From NCBI GenBank assembly GCA_020226215.1, contig CM035225.1, positions 18,921,868-18,985,867 on the forward strand: DNA of 64,000 bases, in the 5' to 3' direction. The stretch comes from Sindora glabra (lineage: Eukaryota > Streptophyta > Magnoliopsida > Fabales > Fabaceae). The position numbers and the translations under genes were made by a program. Of the stretch, positions 23,780 to 35,060 are shown in pieces (positions within the stretch are counted from its first letter, which is position 1; each line of letters begins with the position of its first letter). The notes under the pieces are model-generated. The model saw only the letters and a program-made list of their open reading frames with translations, searched no databases and had not been told where the DNA came from.

Positions 23780-25200
23780 ACTTGATTCTCCTACAAGCCT
23801 CTAAAATATTCTTCTTATGACTAAAGGCCTAACCTTGATAAAACTTTCCTTACTAGGTCCAATACTACTGCCTAGAATGTTAATCACATAAGTCTTCTCA
23901 AGAATTTCCTTGAATATATCTCATGAGCTTTGGTAGAGAAAATTCACCCACACATATGGTGCATTTTTTCCTCTATATAGTTGGAATTTGAAATATTCAA
24001 ATGTCTCCACAATTATGTTAATATTTTCTTTGTAAAATCTTAAAACCTTTCATTGCCTGCATGAAAATTTAATCCAAGTCATGTAGTATATCATAACAAT
24101 TCCTTTTAAGCTTTTTTGCAAATCTATTCTAAATTTATAATTACTAGCTTTTTCTTTTTTACTCTATATGTGTGTATATGTTGCTTTCATTGTCGCATAT
24201 TCCTTATTAAAGGTGAGTGACAATGGTAAATTAAAGACTACAAAGGTAAGGTGCTCAGACACTTGTATGTTTGCATAACTGAATTAAACACAATTAAAAG
24301 GTTATGACATTATGGACTTGTTTTAGGGGCATTTACTTCTTTTTTTAAAAATGGAGAAAGGATTGTATTAAACTTGATGAGGCAAATAAAGCATATTATA
24401 CTCTAATGAACCTAGTATATTTGCTAAATGATGCAGTCTCAATGGTAACTTGCAAATTAATGTGCTTTAGAAATATAGCCCTTTGCATTTAGCTAAAACA
24501 ACTTGCAATCCATCTTTTATAGATAATTCAACCAATAGTTCGTTGATTGAATTTCCTTAAAGTAGTTAAAAATAGACCTCCTTATAGTGGTTAAAAATAG
24601 AAAATAATGAATTACATATGTCTAGTGGGCATAAGTGGATCATATTCTATAAAGCAACTACACTATTAATGTTGCTTTGATAGTTAACATAAAGATTATA
24701 TAACTCATTTTTACAAATATCATAAAAGACATTCTTGAAAAAAATTATAGTTCTTGTAATATTTAAACCTTAAATACATAGCATTGAAAGAAATAATAAC
24801 ATATATGGAAGAAATTAACTTTAAGTTTTAATACTAGTATAGAGTAACTTTTAGTACAAGTGAAGTGCCAATAATGTATGAAGAGAATCCATATTAATCA
24901 AATGTAGTTTAGGGAAAATTATTATGCAATCAAAACCATCTATTATCTCAATGAATTACCATGTCCAAAAAAATTGAAAGCAAAATTACCTAACATTTAA
25001 TACCTTTTTGGTTCCAAGAATCTCATAGATGGAATGTGGGCTATCATTTGAAATATAGATTGCATATGTAGAAGCACAAACTATTATAGAACCATTGTGC
25101 CTTGTGAATTGCACTAGTTGAGTTAGTTACTCCTTTATCACCACAACACCAGTAGGATTGTTTGGTGAACAAAAAAAATGATGATATGATCATAAAGGCT
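23780..25200 (-). pseudogene. LL-diaminopimelate aminotransferase (AGD2/DAP-AT type) pseudogene, partial
   Basis: The minus strand has three exon remnants in the right order. About 25195-25010 reads FCSPNNPTG, then LTQLVQF and NGSIIV, then a segment like YAIYISNDSPHSIYEI; SPNNPTG is the conserved loop of this aminotransferase family. About 24450-24380 reads ETASFSKY, around the position of the pyridoxal-phosphate lysine. About 24060-23780 reads GKNAPYVWVNF, then EILEKTYVI and the Arg-containing C-terminal part. The intact plastid enzyme makes LL-diaminopimelate for lysine synthesis. Stops (for example TGA at the QSSW tryptophan), frame shifts and missing 5' exons show a dead copy. Introns remain, so it arose by DNA duplication, not reverse transcription. 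Exons further 5' (expected beyond 25200) were not found. Confidence 0.85.
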
Positions 25201-26209
25201 ATTCATTAGGCTCAACCAGTCAAAAAGAAAACCTAATGGAAGAACTAGCCTATATGAGTTTTTGCCAGAGGCCTAATGGTATAGATATTTTTAGTATACT
25301 AAGGTAGATGAGACTAAGCAAGAATTATGCACCTATGTTTATGAGTTAGAGGAAATTTAAACTTTAGTTAAATGTAATTAAGTTTCACAAGTGTTTACTA
25401 TTTAGAGTCAAGTAGTAAAACATCCCTTGGACAGTCATAAAAAATTCTATAAAAGTTGATTCTAATCAAATACTAAAGTTTTTTTTGAAAGATTTAAACA
25501 AAAATAAATCATTTCTAGCTTTCACATTAACAAAAAAAATGGACATGAAGATACAAGCTAATCCAACTAATTTCTATTAAACTAAAGAGTGATGAAGAAA
25601 AAATAAGTGTAAAAATTAACTAAAATAAACTTCGTAAGATCAATATTATCATTGATAAAGGAAGAATTAAACTTAACTTTAATGCCAAATAAAAACAAAT
25701 GAAACACTAAAATAACTGATCATAAGACCATATTAAATTCAAGTGGAGCATAAATTACTTGGTATAATGGGTTTTACATAACCATGGTTACATTAGAGCC
25801 AAAAACAAGCTGTTATAACATTAAAAAAAAATAAATGAACAATTAGTTAGATTTAAAATGAATATGATAGTAAAAAATACCTATTTTTATTTCCTTTTCT
25901 TGATGAAAGGAGCCATTATAACTTCTAAATAAGCATTATTAATGAGTAAAGATGAAAAAATTAGGATGAGTAGAGGCAATGACTTAAGATTAAGATAAGA
26001 TTAAAAAAAAAAAAAACCTAGGGTCGAGATATGTCACATTGTGCTCCATTTGAAACAAACATATCATCTTATTCTATGCCAAGAACATTATGAAATGTTG
26101 AAGCAATTGTACATCTCAAAGGCTACATAGATAAGGAACCTCATTACTTTTCAAGTGCTAAAAAATTTACACACACATATGCACAATATATATGTATGAA
26201 TATATTTAT
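25201..26209. other. AT-rich sequence, no gene seen
   Basis: The 5' exons of the aminotransferase pseudogene would be expected here on the minus strand, but none could be recognised. Confidence 0.4.
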
Positions 26210-26515
26210 AGGTCTATTTGGTAACTATTTAAAAAAATAATTTATGATTTTTATATTTCTAAAAATAAAATTCTTACTTGTATAATATATAATTAGTTTC
26301 TAAAAATTCGAACTCCAGATAGATATGTTAAAAATAGAAATAGTTTTTAGATGTTTAACTTATTTTTGTTATCGATAGCAATTTTGTAATTTAACAAAAT
26401 ATTTCCCTTATTTACTTTACCAACCACACTTTGTTCTTTGTTTTCCTTGAACTTAAAAATAATTTTTAAAAACTAAAAAAAAATAAAACATCTAAATAAA
26501 ACCTAGATCTAAATG
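26210..26515. mobile_element. MITE-like AT-rich inverted-repeat element
   Basis: The left end GGTCTATTTGGTAACTATTT and the right end AAACATCTAAATAAAACCTAG are imperfect inverted partners, and inner A/T tracts also pair (TTTTTAAAAACT). Related sequence occurs around 4637-5000, 31800-31960 and 38875-39020. Boundaries are approximate. Confidence 0.4.
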
Positions 26516-27819
26516 GGTTTAAATTTATAAACCTAAGTGATGATTAGCATCACAAATCTAATTCTTTCTATATCTATCTTAGTAAATCAACAAGTGGATA
26601 CAAATAAGGCTTGTTGTAGAGGATATACTCACATATCCAACCATACAAGAATGTAATTATTAGGAATTAATTCAACTTCCTACATAACAAAAAAGGTAAA
26701 TATCTCAAGAAAAGGTGATCCTATTTGAGTGCTGACATTGTTATCAGAAAATAAAATAATTTGGATTCTAGAGTAACTAGTTGACCCATTAAAGTCACTA
26801 AACTAGTGATCAATTCCATTAGTAAACCAGTCTAAAAACAAGTCCATTGTTTTTGAGTGTCTAATAAAAATCAAAAGAATTAGTCCATTTATAATTCTCC
26901 ATTTGTTATACTAATGAATCATCCAATATGAAATAATAACAAAATGTATAAGTTATTAGAAGGAGATTTATCAATCATCTACAAATAGTAAATAATTGAA
27001 TTACCTTATTTCTTTTCTTTCTCTCTCTTTTTCTTTCCCTTACCTTATTTCTTTTCTCTCTCTCTATCTTCCCTTCCCCTACAAAACCTCTAAACCCCTA
27101 GATTGGAAAAGCTAAAATTAAACATAAATGAAACTATTTGTAATTTGAAAGGTAGAGTGAGTTAAATCAGAACATACATAATAATGCAACAGGTCAAAAA
27201 CCATTTGTAAAACTTTAGTTTATGTGAATTGCAAAATAATTTTTGATATAAACTTTTTATAAGATAAATTCCAATTTAATAGTTAAGTGTATGTGAACTT
27301 AAGGAATAAGCTAATGCATGAACAAAAATTGCATTCTATTTTCTTCTTGAAAGGCCTTATTGATCAAGAAGAGGTAAAGTCACAACAAGAATTTTGAACA
27401 TAACTTAAAATTTCTCACCAACATATAAGAAAGAATTGGTTTGGCAATTGAAATGTAAATCATGGAATGTGTTTTGCTTGAAAAATGGAGATATTGTGGT
27501 CTATTTTGATAGCAAGGGAAAATAATATACTTCAATGACTTGCACATGATATGAGAGAAAATGTAACTATAATGGAAAAATACATGAACATTAATATGGA
27601 AAATAGAAAACATCTTTTATATAGATTAAAATCACATACCATTTCACCTTGTTTGGCTCCATAACCACTATAACCTTTTATAGTGGATAATGCATTTACT
27701 CTGTAGTAGAAAAATAAATTATTTTGAATTAAGATTTTCTATTTAAGAAAAGTAATCCTAGAACATGTCATTTCTTTCCATATTTCCATATATCATATAA
27801 GGTCAATATACAACTTATC
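26516..27819. other. Intergenic sequence with pyrimidine tract, no gene seen
   Basis: No supported gene. A plus-strand pyrimidine tract at 27006-27080 contains two copies of TACCTTATTTCTTTTCT separated by CT-rich sequence. Confidence 0.45.
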
Positions 27820-28200
27820 CCATCTAAGGGGACAAGTTTTAGCTATTATTATACAATTCATATCCAATATGCTTCTAAAACTTCCTAGTAAGATATGATC
27901 TTTGACATGGCTATTCTACCTCAAATAATGTTATTATTGAGTTAGCCAATATGAGTTAATAAAATAAAACAATACAAATTATAGTTTCATGTTAATTTAA
28001 CTTGTTTCATTAGCTTATACAAATAACCAATAGAAAATAGTAAAATGGTTATGTTTAATAAAAGGCTGATCATATTTGACATTTTAGCTTTAATCAGTTA
28101 AAAGTTTGACCTTTGCCATTGTAAGAGTTAAGACTTGAGGGATAAGTTTTGTGGTATCACTAATCCCAAGGCTTTTTACTTTTGCATCAGGATACTTCAG
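27820..28200 (+). repeat. Fragment of RFL downstream block (unit 4 relic)
   Basis: Matches about 8880-9160 of unit 1: CCCATCTA, then CATATCCAATATGCTTCTAAAACTT, then AGTAAAATGGTTATGTTTAATAAA and GACCTTTGCCATTG. No PPR coding sequence lies next to it, so only this part of the unit survives. Confidence 0.65.
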
Positions 28201-28597
28201 CAAGTGTATAGATCTTCTTTTAGCAATCTATCCTTTGAAAAAGTTGAATAAAAAAATCATAGGATTAAAAGAAATGGAAAATTTTGTCACTTGATACAAA
28301 ATTAAAATGAGTGCAATGTTAAACATCATAAAAATATTAATCTCAAAACTAAACAAAGGAAAAGAGTAAGGGCATTCTTAATAGTCATATCCATTAAATA
28401 TTTAAATAATTAGCATAAGTAATAGAATTTTTCATTTTACTAAAGAACATTTAACGGAATAAAATGTCTATGGTTTAATTTAAATCTATATAGCAAATAG
28501 AAAGCTACAAATGAAATATAGGCACTACTTAATCATAAACGAAAGTAGCTAATCCTATAGACATATGGCAAAATAAGAGCAGAAGAAGAAAGTTCTA

Positions 28598-28642
28598 AGG
28601 CTAATATTGTTTCGTTAGGAAGTATATTTTGTAAAAAAAATG

Positions 28643-28692
<50 letters not shown>

Positions 28693-28904
28693 ATGAAAGA
28701 ATTATATGCTACTTGTATTAATAGTTTAAAAAAATGATACCTAAAAGCATATTAATAAAGGAAAGCAAATTCCTTTTTGAAAAAGAGGAAGTTATTTTTT
28801 AAAATTTTCATATTTAACATTAAATAAAAAAAAAATTTCTCTAATATTAATATTTTATACCTATATTTTACAGAAAATGTTTTCCATCGAAAGAAATGAA
28901 GCCT
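28598..28904. mobile_element. MITE, family X, copy 1
   Basis: One of three related elements of about 280-330 bases (others at 32691-32966 and 39441-39765). The ends are inverted: AGGCTAATATTGTTTCG on the left, and GAAAGAAATGAAGCCT on the right, whose complement reads AGGCTTCATTTCTTTCG. Each has an AT repeat near the left end and the block GTTTAAAAAAATGATACCTAAAAG. No coding capacity. Such ends are typical of hAT-like plant MITEs, but no clear target duplication was found. Confidence 0.65.
28644..28691. repeat. (AT)n microsatellite
   Basis: About 24 AT units inside MITE X copy 1. Confidence 0.95.
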
Positions 28905-30267
28905 AAATTGCATCAAACCTCTAGAAAGAGATAACTAGCTTGAAGTTTAACTATATTTGCATTGTGGGTGACCTTTATCTTGTAGGCTTCAAAATATAAA
29001 AAAAAGAACAAATTAGGCTACTTTGATGTTAGATAATAAAATGTCAATTTCACCCCTTTTAAGGCATGTGCTTTTATTTATCTAATTTCTGCACAAGACT
29101 AATGGAAGTGTAAACTAGCTATTACTCTATTATGTATCCCTGAGCATAAGTATTTCAAAAACTAATGGAAAACTTAATGCATCAATTGATGTTGTTTTCT
29201 TACCTCTCTCTTCATTGTTAGTATGTAATTACTAGAGCATGGATGATTGAGCAGGAAATAATGCCTTCTTTTATTCTTCCAATTGAAAAGAACAAAAAAA
29301 AAAAGAGGATGATGACAACTTTCACTAGTTTGTTCAAGGAATAAAAAGGTGGATATTACTTCTATCTAGATAAATCATGTAGTTTTAAAGCCTTACTTAA
29401 ATATTTATTCATTTGGGATCTTTTTATGTCTCTATATGGATTTTTTTTATGATCAATATTTTATTAAAACTTATTCTAATGATAAACATTTATTTATCTA
29501 TATCTTGCCATTTGCAAAGTTTGAAAACTATTTTTTCCATAAATAAGCATTCCTATTAGATAACATATATAAGATAAGGTATATCAATGCCATAATTATT
29601 TGAGATAACAATTGAAGCCATTAATAAATATCCATGCCATGATATTTGCCTTTTAAAATTGAGATCCTAAGTAATTTTAATTTTTCTAGGAAGATATGGA
29701 TGTTTATTGTCCAATAATGTTAGCTTAAGAACAATGGTATAGCTGTTGAACTTGTTGTTGCAAATGAGAAACTAAAAAATATCATCAAGAACATAATGGC
29801 CTGAAATTACTTAACTAACATGGCTATTAGGAAGGAATCTTGCAATCTTTAAAACCATCATCACAAATTGTAATTAGATGGTGTGACCTAGATCTAACTT
29901 GAGGTTATTGTTTGCAATAAATCAAGCTACAAATAAAAGTTATCTATATTTACTTGCATTTTTGGACCAAAACTTAGTTCTTTTATGGTTTTTTTTACCC
30001 TTATTCAATAAATCAACAAAAACCTTTCCTTTTTTGCATTTTTTAACAATGAGAGGTTATATTATTAATATGGATGTACTAATTTTGATATTTTTGTAAG
30101 TTAAGAGCTTGTCACACCAAGTTACTCATATTATATTAAATTTACTTAGTTTATGGCGCTTGAAGTATTTATGTATGAATTGTTTATACAAATATACTTA
30201 TGAAGTGACATTTTTTATTCTTCATTATTTATGCATTTTTCTTGCAGCTAATTATCTTCCTTCATAG
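28905..30267. other. Left part of local duplication A, intron-like sequence
   Basis: Collinear with about 36480-38096. It has the module CAAATTGTAATTAGATGGTGTGACCTA (split here for length: CAAATTGTAATTAG, then ATGGTGTGACCTA, near 29865), which also occurs near 32065, 37690 and 39140. It precedes the first recognisable proline iminopeptidase exon. No earlier exon was found. Confidence 0.5.
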
Positions 30268-30404
30268 GGTCTTAGAGTTGGAACTTCCCTTGTGATTGAA
30301 AGGTTTTTTTATCCCAAGTTTCATTGGATTATTTTATTTTATCAACTAAATTTTAAGAATGCTTTTATGCAGTGATGGCCTTTAAAACTTTGCACTATAA
30401 TATG

Positions 30405-31155
30405 ACATTGTTTGACAATTAGTTGATTCAATTAACTATTAACTAATAGCTAATTATATTAGCTGGTTTGACTAACTGATAACATTATCTCTTTGAGTGA
30501 AAATATTTAGTAAAATTAGTTGTTTCCTATTAACTGTTTATATACAAAATGACATATAAGGACACATATATATTTTATAATTTATTTAAACATTTTTTAT
30601 TTTAATAATATTTTAGATTTATTATATGATTTATGTTTAAGAAATATAATAATTTATTTTTAAGAAAAATGATAATTTATTTTTAAATAATTTTTTAAGT
30701 CATACTTCCTTAAAAATATGATAAATTTTAAATATAATTAAAGATTTAATATACTTCTTAAGTTATTATATTTTTTAAAAATTAAAATATTATATTTTAT
30801 AAATACTTTATAAAAATTAATAATTATTATTTAATAAATTTATTTAATATTTTTTTAGTGAGGATATAAATGAAAATACATATATTATTTAAGGATAATT
30901 TTGTATTTGCGAGTCCATTATCAATAAGCTAATTAAAAACGTTAGGTTTAGTAACTTTTTCAAATTAGCTTATTGAGGGCTAATCAGCTAATTAAAAATT
31001 ATTTATCAAATAATTAAATTAACTTATTGATTCGGTCAAACAGCTAAACACTATCAAATCAACTAGAAGCTCACCAAAAAGCTCTTGGTCAAACAGCTAA
31101 ACACTATCAAATCAACTAGAAGCTCACCAAAAAGCTCTTTACCAAATGCCCTCTA
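30405..31155. mobile_element. MITE-like insertion in an intron of the iminopeptidase copy A
   Basis: Copy B (38215-38245) reads straight through the matching place from TTTGCATAATGATATATC to TTTCTTTATCAG, so this stretch is an insertion. The right end, read in reverse, is GGGCATTTGGTAAAGAGCTT; the left end, GACATTGTTTGACAATTAG, resembles it weakly. Inner blocks such as TAGTTGATT and AGCTAATTA pair between the arms. Confidence 0.6.
31034..31139. repeat. Perfect 53-base tandem duplication
   Basis: Two identical 53-base units, 31034-31086 and 31087-31139, starting GGTCAAACAGCTAAACACTA and ending CCAAAAAGCTCTT. They lie in the right arm of the MITE-like insertion. The absence of differences points to a recent event. 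Confidence 0.95.
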
Positions 31156-31690
31156 TATATTTTCTTTATTAGAGAGGTGCAAGAAAGGGTACATCTTATG
31201 CCTGCTTGGAGAGAAATACCACTTGGGACCTTATTAATGACATTGAAAAATTAAAAGAACATTTAAAGTTTCCAAAATGGCTAGCCATTCTTAACCTCTA
31301 ATTCTTTAGCATCTTTAATTTTATCTCTTTATTTTTTTAATTCTTATGTGATAGGATATGATCTTTCTTATTCAATTTTATAGGTATTTGGTGGTTCATG
31401 CTTACATATAGCCAAGCACACCCAGAAAAGGTTCATAGTTTTGCTTATAAATAATATATGGTTGATACTTGATATTCTTATACTTTCTTAAAATCATGTC
31501 TTATATTTTTTTTGGGAAAAAAATCATGTGCTACTATAACTTATATAATTTATAGTAAAGAATTTATTTCCATGCATTATTTAATCTTTGCTTTACATTT
31601 TTTTTATAAGGTTTCTAGCATAATCCTCAAAGAGATTTTCCTTTTATGGTTTTATAAGGGTGGTATAGTTACTATATTCTCTAATGGTAC

Positions 31691-32690
31691 ATATTGCATT
31701 ATGTTAAACTAAATTTAAACATGTGTGTGAGCAATAAGCTTTTGTTTTAGATGTTTAAAGTGATCTTTTATTTCTTTCATATATGAGAAATATACAAAAG
31801 TTAAAGGATTGGGATATTTTTATTTATTTCCATTTTTTAAAAATAATTTTTTATTTTTAAAAATAAAATAATCTGTTTGGTAACTTGTTTCCAAAATTTA
31901 TTTTTAAAGATTGTGACTTTAAATGTATAACTTAAAAATAAAAAAAATATAAACAACTTTTCATTAATTGGATCTCTAAGTAAGGAACAACATATCCTGG
32001 AACTCTTCCCCCCTAAAAAAAAAGAGAGAGATGCATCTTTTATTAGTTCTTTGATTTTTACCATCACAAACTATAATCAAATGGTGTGACCTATATCTAG
32101 CTTAAGATTATTGGTTATATTAAATAAAGCTACAAATGGAAGTTATCTATATATACATGCATTTTTAGACTAAAACTTAGTTTTTTTCCTAGTTTTTACT
32201 ATCATTTAATATATTAAGAACCCTCTTTTGCATTTTGAATGATGGGGGATTATGTTATTAATGTTAGTTAAAACATAAGGTTATATAATGAATTTAGATA
32301 TTATATATAGGGTGGTTTATCATTTCATTTAGTTAACAAGTCTAGCTTAAATCTAGAAGCTTAATTGACCTTGTCCTATAAGATTCAATAACTCTATTTA
32401 CAATAAGAGATGTTGAACCTTTAGAAAAGCTATATTAAGTTTGTTAAGTCGAATTATGGGACTTAAGGGATCTGATCTCTTTTATTCTGATTGAATAGAA
32501 TCTGATAAGAGCATCTATAGGTGGAGTAGTACGATTTGACTTAAAATAGTTATCTATGCCCTTGTTCTTGCCACACAACTTCCCACACTTGATAGAAAAT
32601 GAAATTGACCAAAGCTTATGCACCATTCCTTTACCAAAGGTTAACCATTACATGTTTTCAATTCTTGGATAGCTATGCTAATAGTGAATT
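31691..32690. other. Repeated intron-like sequence of local duplication A
   Basis: Collinear with about 38790-39440. It has an A/T-rich inverted stretch at 31800-31960 and a second copy of the ATGGTGTGACCTA module (about 32080). No coding sequence recognised. Confidence 0.5.
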
Positions 32691-32966
32691 TAGCTTTGTT
32701 TGTTTTGTTCAAAAGTATTTTCATTAGAAAAATATTATTTTTATATATATTAATGAAGGAGTGATATGTTACTTGTATTGATAGTTTAAAAAAATAATAT
32801 TTAAAAGCATGTTAATAGAAGAAAGCAAATTCCTTTTGAAATAAAAGAAGTTATTTTCTTGAAATTTTTTCTATTTAACATTAAATAAAGAATAAACTTT
32901 CCCTAATATTAAAATTTTATATCTATATTTTATGAAAAGCATTTTTCATTGAAACAAATAGAGCCT
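32691..32966. mobile_element. MITE, family X, copy 2
   Basis: Same family as 28598-28904 and 39441-39765. Left end TAGCTTTGTTTGTTTTGTTC; right end TTTCATTGAAACAAATAGAG followed by CCT, inverted. The AT repeat is short here (TATATATATTA). Confidence 0.65.
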
Positions 32967-33207
32967 TTATATTAAATATTCCTTTAAATAACTTCTATAA
33001 AAAAAATTAATAACTTTTCCTATGGATTTACTAATTTTGATACTTTCATTAGTCAAAAGCTTGTTATAAAATGTTCGTTACAGTGTTTGAAGTGTTTGTG
33101 CATGAATTGTTTGTACAAATATGCTTGCTTCTGGACGTTTTTACAATATCAATAGGAATTAGCTTGCATAAGATAAAAACCAATGTTATTTCTACTTCCA
33201 TTATTGA

Positions 33208-33404
33208 TGTTAAATAGTATTAAATATAATTGAATAGTGTTGTAAATATATCTTAGAAATTAGTTAGTGATTAGAGTGATAAGAAAAAGTTTAGGCATAC
33301 TAATTAGTATTACATTGATTAACATTAAAAGATATTAATTGTATTTCTACTACATAAAAAAACTAAGGGTAAGAAGTTTTTTTTATGCTATTGCAATAAT
33401 TTGA
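33208..33404 (+). repeat. Copia LTR, lone copy
   Basis: Starts TGTTAAATAGTATTAAATA, exactly like the 5' LTR at 40018. It has the block TAATTGAATAGTGTTGTAAA and ends near TTGCAATAATTTGA. A primer-binding site follows but no pol. It is the equivalent, in local duplication A, of the LTR at 40018. Confidence 0.8.
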
Positions 33405-33420
33405 AGTTAGTATCAAAGCC
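33405..33420 (+). other. Copia primer-binding site remnant
   Basis: AGTTAGTATCAAAGCC directly after the LTR corresponds to the usual copia site TGGTATCAGAGC, which pairs with the 3' end of initiator methionine tRNA. The same mutated form occurs at 40201. Confidence 0.75.
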
Positions 33421-33458
33421 TTTAGGGATTTTGCTTTTGTTTCAATCGTTTCAATAAT

Positions 33459-33662
33459 ATGAGGAGCAAAAATGTGCTTGAATTAGTTAATTTTGTAATT
33501 CCAATGCCGCTAAAAGAAGATGCTATGAAGATGTTGAGAGTAGCAACGTTATGCAGATCTAAAGTTCCAACTTCGAGGCCATCCATGAGAACAGTGGTTC
33601 AAATGCTGGAAGAAGCAGAGCTTTGCACTCTAATTAATGTTATTGTGGCTAAAGATAGCTGA
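33459..33662 (+). pseudogene. C-terminal fragment of an LRR receptor-like kinase (subfamily XI, HAIKU2/RLK7-like)
   Basis: The open frame of 67 codons is the end of a receptor kinase. It reads NVLELVN (kinase subdomain X region), then LKEDAMKMLRVATLCRSKVP, then RPSMRTVVQMLEEAE (the subdomain XI arginine and following helix), and stops after NVIVAKDS. Full proteins are about 950-1000 residues with LRRs, a membrane span and a kinase domain; only the last ~67 residues are here. The fragment starts within about 40 bases of a copia LTR plus primer-binding site, so it may have been joined to the element by recombination or imprecise retrotransposition. About 250 bases of likely 3' UTR follow. There is no catalytic loop, so no kinase activity. 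The lack of stops over 200 bases suggests it is not very old. Confidence 0.8.
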
Positions 33663-34679
33663 AAGCATGCAGCCACGCGATAAGCGCTAATTGAACTATT
33701 CTTTCGCCTTTCACTAAAGATGGCTGAAAGAGTTCTCAGCAGAAGAATTGAAGGTTTTGTAGAGCTTTTCCTCAACTTTAAGGATCACAGGAAAAACTAA
33801 TTTATCTTTGTTGATTAGCTTATAAAAGGGAGTCTGCAGAAGGGAGCACTTTATGAAACTGTAGAATGGAAAAATGTTATTTGCATTCTCTTCTTATCAC
33901 AACTTCCTTCACAGTTGTATGGATGACATGATTTGTGTGCAATTATGAAAGAAATTGTGAATGGAAGAAGTGCAAGTAACAGTATTTGCAAAATGTAAAA
34001 TTATTATTATAGTAAGAGGTGTAAAAAGGATTGGCTTGAAGTTGCGTAGCCTACCATTGTTGTATATATGCAATAAATTTCTTCTTTGGATCACGGTGCG
34101 TACTTTCCAAAATTGAAGTGGTTACCTGAGTAAAATTATTACAGAGGTAACATGTGGATATCACTGCATTTAGATTGAAGCAATCGGTATATAACTTAGA
34201 GAGTAACCCTTATAGAATATACTGATATTTTTCTAAAAAAAATTTCCAACAAATAATTAAATTGCCCAATATAATAAATATTTACAATTATGTTGCATCT
34301 GCACTGTAATTTTCATACTTCTATCTATTCTTTCACAAGATCTAGAAATATGAAATATTTGAACCTAATACCTCCAATATATTATCCAAAGACTTTGTCT
34401 CTAGACCACTACCAGGTGACTTAGGTTGACAATTATTCTTATGCACAATGGCCAGGTTTATATTATTTTTTTATAATGAAATGATAAAAAGGAAAAAAAG
34501 TAACTAATCCATTATATACATATAGGTAATGACTATAGTGCATCGGTTGCATTAATGCATTACTAGTTTAGGTTGTGGAATTTCATTTATCCACACAACA
34601 TTGCATAGAATAAATGAAATCTAGCAATTTAAATTAGTGGTGACTAACATTGATGCTTGGTCACGTTGACAAGAAAGCT
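33663..34679. other. 3' flank of the receptor-kinase fragment and AT-rich sequence
   Basis: The first ~250 bases are less AT-rich and probably derive from the 3' UTR of the kinase gene. No gene is recognised in the rest. Confidence 0.45.
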
Positions 34680-35060
34680 TGGGTGTTTTATTTTCATACT
34701 AGATAATATGGAATTTAGTTTGAGGTAATAATTTTGAGATAAGTTTGTTGATTACATTGTACATGAAGAGATTAAGGCATCATAATGGATGAAAATATGA
34801 TACATCAAAACATCAAAGGTCTTTGTTGAGTCTTTTTGCAAAGAGTTGCTGTCATATGCTTCTGTTCTGCTTTCAAGTATTTAAATGAGTAATTATTATT
34901 ACTATTATTTTTTTCATTTCCATTACAGTGGAATCCTCTTTAGGACGTTATGCTATAGCATCAAGCTTAGGCATTGATATGCAACTTCATCGCTTTCTCA
35001 TTTGAGCTAACAAATGCAATTAAGTATGCTACCTAATTGATAAGGGCCGTTCTTCTAAAA
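34680..35060 (+). repeat. Fragments of RFL downstream block (unit 5 relic)
   Basis: AAGGCATCATAATGGATGAAA (split: AAGGCATCATAATGG, then ATGAAAATATGA, about 34765) matches 47549 and 18290. The part GTGGAATCCTCTTTAGG to TATGCTACCTAATTGATAAG (34928-35045) matches 48415-48535 of unit 2 and 9905-10025 of unit 1. No PPR sequence adjoins it. Confidence 0.65.

Larger units (their letters stand above)
30268..31690 (+). pseudogene. Proline iminopeptidase pseudogene, copy A
   Basis: Four exon remnants lie in order. 30268-30345 reads GLRVGTSLVIERFFYPKFHW, matching the GGGTSPSNRRFFDPEFYRI region. 31173-31283 reads RGARKGTSYACLERNTTWDL and continues NDIEKLKEHLKFP, matching the GAGKSTPHACLEENTTWDL region. 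31384-31436 reads VFGGS, then after a deletion YSQAHPEKV. About 31605-31690 reads FLLWFYKGG. The intact enzyme (alpha/beta hydrolase, family S33) removes N-terminal proline from peptides. The deletion right after GGS removes the rest of the nucleophile elbow (GGSWG) and shifts the frame. A ~750-base MITE sits in the intron between the first two exons. The 5' and 3' parts of the gene are missing. Confidence 0.85.

Noticed and set aside
27380..27613. 77-codon minus-strand frame
   Set aside because: No family resemblance, composition typical of AT-rich intergenic DNA, no support from other copies.
33459..33662. A short stand-alone functional gene
   Set aside because: It matches only the last part of a large receptor kinase and lacks every catalytic motif, so it is treated as a gene fragment.
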